The notes under the pieces were generated by a model that was not told the DNA's origin, did not search any database, and saw only the letters and a program-made list of their open reading frames with translations. A program made the translations under genes and the position numbers. Shown here one piece after another: positions 61,302 to 64,000 of a stretch of DNA of 64,000 nt (position 1 is its first letter; every line of letters starts with the position of its first letter). The DNA comes from Mycobacterium sp. Marseille-P9652 (GTDB taxonomy: Bacteria > Actinomycetota > Actinomycetes > Mycobacteriales > Mycobacteriaceae): assembly GCF_902652685.1 (NCBI RefSeq), contig NZ_CACRUY010000007.1, forward strand, positions 62,001-126,000. The letters run 5' to 3'.

Positions 61302-61706
61302 TCAGCCCGGTTGAGCCAGCCCGCAGAGCCGGCGCACCGCGCCCAATCCCTGGGGCGTTCCGGGCCAATGCTTCTCCAGCATCTGCGGGCCCGCCGTGCG
61401 CACGACGATGCGCAGCATGATCGCGACGACGAGGGCGTCGTCGAGGAAGCCGATCACCGGAATGAAATCCGGGATCAGGTCGATGGGCGAGACGAGGTAA
61501 CAGAGCAACAGCACCAGTTCGACGCGGACCATCCGCGGCACCGCGCGGTCGGTGGCCACGCGCTTGAACAGCCGCAGCAGGTCGGGCAGCAGGCGGATCA
61601 TTTCGCCGACGCCGATGTCGTCCGGTTTGGCCAGCCAGATCGCTGCCACCAGGATCAGCCAGGCGAGCAGTATGCCGCTCAGGGCGCCGATGACAATCGA
61701 CCACAT
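61302..61706 (-). CDS. YkvA-like DUF1232 membrane protein
   Basis: A 134-residue protein with an N-terminal membrane helix (WSIVIGALSGILLAWLILVAA) and the DUF1232 core LLCYLVSPIDLIPDFIPVIGFLDDALVVAIMLRIV, the diagnostic segment of the YkvA family. Function is unknown. The ATG at 61706 is used; the longer frame upstream begins with a non-hydrophobic Arg/Cys-rich piece. It converges on the kinase gene, 11 bases apart. Confidence 0.88.
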   Translation of the reverse strand: MWSIVIGALSGILLAWLILVAAIWLAKPDDIGVGEMIRLLPDLLRLFKRVATDRAVPRMVRVELVLLLCYLVSPIDLIPDFIPVIGFLDDALVVAIMLRIVVRTAGPQMLEKHWPGTPQGLGAVRRLCGLAQPG

Positions 61707-61808
61707 CGCTGAATCCTTCCGCCGGCATCGCGCTCGACACGGGTTGCCATTCACCTCAGATCCAAACCCCGTTCACCCTACGCGCGAAGGCGAGCCCGCG
61801 CCGGAAGC

Positions 61809-61913
61809 GATATCACCGGCGCTATCGCAATGCGACAACAACACATATCCCGGAGAGGCGCGGAGTCTCCGAGGGCATGGGTGAATCGCGAAAGCGATAT
61901 CACCGGTGATATC
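61809..61913. promoter_or_regulatory. Paired GATATC palindromes
   Basis: GATATCACCGGTGATATC at 61896-61913 is a perfect 18-base palindrome. A degenerate copy, GATATCACCGGCGCTATC, lies at 61809-61826, 87 bases earlier, preceded by the same AAGC. Both fall in the 276-base gap between the DUF1232 gene start and the end of the coiled-coil gene. The symmetry and repetition suggest operator sites. I see no dedicated regulator next to them. Confidence 0.6.
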
Positions 61914-61982
61914 TTCGCGCCCGGCTACGCCATCACGATGCCGGAACAACGACCGGAAGGCGTTGGGCAGCAGAGCAATTCG

Positions 61983-62312
61983 CTAGCCCGAACGCCGCGA
62001 GTCGTCGTCGGCGCTCAAGTACCGGCGATTTAGCCGGTCGATGAGGATCTCCGCCTCGTCGATGTCACGGCGTAGTGCGGCCGCTTCGGTCCGCATCGCG
62101 CGCTGCCGTTCGGTGCGGCCGTTGCCGCCATGGCGTTCGAGCCACGTCAGCCGCCCTGTCATCTCCCGCACCTGCCCGCGCAGCAGGCCGATGAACCGCG
62201 AGGCTTGGATGACCTGCCAGCCGTCCTCGGGGGCGGGATGGGCGACCGATCGCGTGGTCCCCTTGGTTCGCCTTGGTGTAGACGGGTTTTCGCGGGCGGG
62301 CCTGGAAGTCAT
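61983..62312 (-). CDS. Coiled-coil hypothetical protein
   Basis: A 109-residue soluble protein. The N-terminal 35 residues are basic and Pro/Thr-rich, then a helical coiled-coil region (IGLLRGQVREMTGRLTWLER, then AMRTEAAALRRDIDEAEILIDRLNRRYL) is predicted from heptad-like Leu/Ile spacing. No family is recognised. ATG 62312 is chosen over an upstream ATG at 62366 because the extra residues are of low coding quality. It stands alone between the palindrome region and the DUF732 gene. Confidence 0.62.
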   Translation of the reverse strand: MTSRPARENPSTPRRTKGTTRSVAHPAPEDGWQVIQASRFIGLLRGQVREMTGRLTWLERHGGNGRTERQRAMRTEAAALRRDIDEAEILIDRLNRRYLSADDDSRRSG

Positions 62313-62413
62313 TGCAACGTGTGATTGACCGGCAACTGAAACCCCGCTGAACCTGGCGTCAACCAACGCCTGAACTCCGGCGCAACGTCCGATCGGGTTC
62401 TCGCGCGCCGTTC

Positions 62414-63139
62414 CTACTGTTGGCCGGGAAAGGTGGGGAGGGCGTCCCGGATTCGCTGGAGGTCGCCCTCGATGCCCTGCAGGTCGTGCTGGACGTTCTG
62501 CAGATCAGAGAGAGCGCCCTGGTAGCCGGGCTGGATCTCGGCCTTGCCCGAATTCTGGTACTGCGGGCAGTAGGAGACGATCGCGCCGGCGGTGAAGTTG
62601 GCGCTTTGATCGGCGTCCCATATCGACGACTGCTGAACGAAGCGGACGGCATCCGCGAGATTGTCCTGGTGAGTGAGGAACTCGCAGACGGCGTGGCCGT
62701 GTGCCGTCACGTATTCCTGGCTGGGCACCGTCACGCCGTTGTGTCGAAGGACGTCGACGAACGCGCTGTCGACGATGTTCGTCGGAGGAGCTTGCGGCGG
62801 CGGCGGAACGGGCGGCGCCGCGCTCGGTGCCACGGCGGCGGGGGGAGGTGCCGCGGCGGGCTCGGCGGCCGGCTGTGAGTCGCGGGTCATCATCACGACG
62901 CACGCGGCGCCGGCGATCAGGGACAGCGGCAGCGCAGCAAGGAGGCCGAAGCGGCGCAACACCCTCCGCGGTCTGAACGGCGTGATGTCGGGAACGTCAC
63001 GCGCGGCGACCACCTCGGGTACGGACGCCTCCACACGGTGGCCCAGGCGCTCGTCGAGCAGAGCGTCGATCTCCTGGATCGATCGCCGGCCAGAAGCGAT
63101 GCGCCGCAGCTCCGAGTCGATCGTCTCCCGATCGCGCAT
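62414..63139 (-). CDS. DUF732 membrane-anchored protein
   Basis: A 241-residue protein with a ~65-residue basic cytoplasmic leader, a single membrane helix (FGLLAALPLSLIAGAACVVMM), an extracytoplasmic Pro/Ala linker (~90-115), and a C-terminal DUF732 domain. That domain contains DSAFVDVLRHNGVTVPSQE, GHAVCEFLTHQ and SYCPQYQ with two conserved cysteines that likely form a disulfide. DUF732 proteins are exported mycobacterial proteins of unknown role. A terminal helical extension (DLQNVQHDLQGIEGDLQRI) is unusual. Confidence 0.85.
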   Translation of the reverse strand: MRDRETIDSELRRIASGRRSIQEIDALLDERLGHRVEASVPEVVAARDVPDITPFRPRRVLRRFGLLAALPLSLIAGAACVVMMTRDSQPAAEPAAAPPPAAVAPSAAPPVPPPPQAPPTNIVDSAFVDVLRHNGVTVPSQEYVTAHGHAVCEFLTHQDNLADAVRFVQQSSIWDADQSANFTAGAIVSYCPQYQNSGKAEIQPGYQGALSDLQNVQHDLQGIEGDLQRIRDALPTFPGQQ

Positions 63140-63187
63140 GTCAACCAGTCTGCTGGCGCCGCGACGTTCTCACAAGCGGCGAGCGGC

Positions 63188-63508
63188 TCAGTCGTCGATG
63201 TGCATCGGCGGGTCGGCGAAGTCGAAGCCCCCGGGGTTCTGGCCGGGACCCATCGGATCGCACCGCCTCTCGGGCACGAGGAAGGAACTCATGCCGCTCG
63301 GCATCAAGTGCGTGAAGACCACGCAGCGTTGCCAGGTGCCGTCGGGCTGAACGGGTCCGTCGCACTTGCTGAGATAGGGCCCGCCGTATTGGCAGCCGGC
63401 GTTGGCCGACGGCGCCGCCGCGATCAGCCCCCCGGTTAGGAGCGCGGCGCCCAGGCCCGCGATGCCGGCGGCCCGACCCAGCCGCGATCTGATGCTCAAT
63501 CCAGCCAT
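63188..63508 (-). CDS. Small secreted CDGP-type protein
   Basis: A 106-residue exported protein. A signal peptide is clear (LGRAAGIAGLGAALLTGGLI, then AAAPSANAG with a cleavage site after ANA). The mature part begins CQYGGPYLSKCDGPVQPDGTWQRC, the small mycobacterial secreted CDGP motif with four cysteines, followed by a Pro/Gly-rich acidic tail. It probably functions in the envelope or outside the cell; its role is unknown. It lies 48 bases from the DUF732 gene in the same direction. Confidence 0.82.
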   Translation of the reverse strand: MAGLSIRSRLGRAAGIAGLGAALLTGGLIAAAPSANAGCQYGGPYLSKCDGPVQPDGTWQRCVVFTHLMPSGMSSFLVPERRCDPMGPGQNPGGFDFADPPMHIDD

Positions 63509-63664
63509 GGCGTCTCCCTAGGATTGCTTCCCCAATCATTGCACCGCAGCGACGTCGGCAAACCACATCGGCCCGGGCACTTGCCTCGTGGCATCGACCG
63601 CAGGCGTAACCCCCCTGAGAGCGGGTAATCGACATCCAGACGTCGATTGGCCGGAGGTGGAACG

Positions 63665-64000
63665 ATGCCGATCACGGCGGGGCCCGTTCCCGGGGCGACA
63701 TCCGGGTTGCGCATGGTCCGACTGGACCCCGGACATTTCCGTACCGGGCGTTGGTTGTTATTGGCCGAGGGCGTGGCGGTGAGCGCTTTCGGCGTTGCGG
63801 GGCTGGTCTCCGCGGTGCTGCATCCGCATGCCGGGCGCGCCGGCGCCCCGGTTCTCGGCATGGCGTCGACCCCGGCGCACAGCGTCGTACTGGTGGCACT
63901 GGGCGTGGCCGCCATCGTGGCGGTCGGCAAACGCCGCGCGGCGGTGGCGATCACCGCGGCGAGCGCGCTGGCCTACATGGCGCTGTTATTCTTCAGCGCC
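63665..64000 (+). CDS. Hypothetical membrane protein, partial
   Basis: The frame opens at ATG 63665 with GGAGGTGG just upstream and stays open to the right edge, so only the first 112 residues are visible. Hydrophobic segments occur near 32-53, 71-88 and 94-111. The layout of a membrane helix, then a loop with HPHAG, then another helix, resembles DUF4383-type membrane proteins, but this is a weak resemblance. It is divergent from the CDGP gene. Confidence 0.65.
   Translation, partial: MPITAGPVPGATSGLRMVRLDPGHFRTGRWLLLAEGVAVSAFGVAGLVSAVLHPHAGRAGAPVLGMASTPAHSVVLVALGVAAIVAVGKRRAAVAITAASALAYMALLFFSA

Noticed and set aside
61830-62033. A 67-codon frame spanning the 18-bp palindrome
   Set aside because: It overlaps regulatory-looking repeats and the end of the coiled-coil gene on the other strand; coding quality is poor.

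Overview
The window is chromosomal DNA from a slow-growing nontuberculous Mycobacterium, most likely a member of the M. avium complex. The base composition is high (a hand-counted line in the sigma-factor gene is 68% GC). Gene order follows, in reverse, the M. tuberculosis segment from about Rv0804 to Rv0756 (locus numbers recalled, not searched). The recognisable backbone is purL, pepC, the DyP peroxidase/encapsulin pair, lpdB, purQ-purS, emrB, oligopeptidase B, purC, cyp126, purB, ggtA, purD, aldA, cyp123, cyp51-ferredoxin, adhB and phoP-phoR.

Layout. 1-7852: end of a CPBP protease gene, purL, an XRE regulator, a SnoaL-like protein, a VOC protein, M18 aminopeptidase, then DyP peroxidase and its encapsulin shell. 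8059-14678: an accessory metabolic cluster with an alpha/beta hydrolase, a fused double TetR regulator, a medium-chain dehydrogenase, a HAD hydrolase, an LpdB-type flavoprotein and a cupin. Four copies of one operator-like motif, TGGG-N8-CCCA, lie in front of the first three of these genes. 14744-30172: amidohydrolase, purQ/purS, hydrolases, EmrB-type exporter, intact oligopeptidase B, purC, then the coupled purB-cyp126-transporter unit. 30309-37615: DUF429 protein, TetR/esterase pair, ggtA, purD, MarR/aldo-keto reductase pair and a CMD protein.

37615-49637 is a redox island of two divergent operons (aldA-SDR-dehydrogenase-CMD leftward; tetR-cyp123-SDR-cyp51-ferredoxin-SnoaL rightward). It is followed by a mycofactocin-type alcohol dehydrogenase and an old-yellow-enzyme-like flavoprotein. 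Matching TGGACA-N2-TGTCC palindromes sit at both operon starts, and a MIRU-like micro-ORF couples genes inside each operon. 49659-55413: a secreted propeller-like protein, a reductase, a HIT protein, phoR-phoP and a protein built from ten-residue repeats.

55453-61290 is the most unusual part. Beside a tRNA-Thr(UGU) gene lies a low-GC islet (sampled lines 42 to 47% GC) encoding one unrecognised nine-helix membrane protein. Next come three signalling genes: an ECF sigma factor with its own C-terminal zinc-finger (ZAS-like) tail, an FHA-plus-HTH regulator, and a receptor-type Ser/Thr kinase with six membrane helices and a DFN in place of DFG. I think this trio is a self-contained kinase to FHA-regulator/sigma-factor signalling module. 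The right end holds small membrane, coiled-coil and secreted proteins, a DUF732 protein, a long perfect palindrome with a degenerate copy, and a truncated membrane-protein gene.
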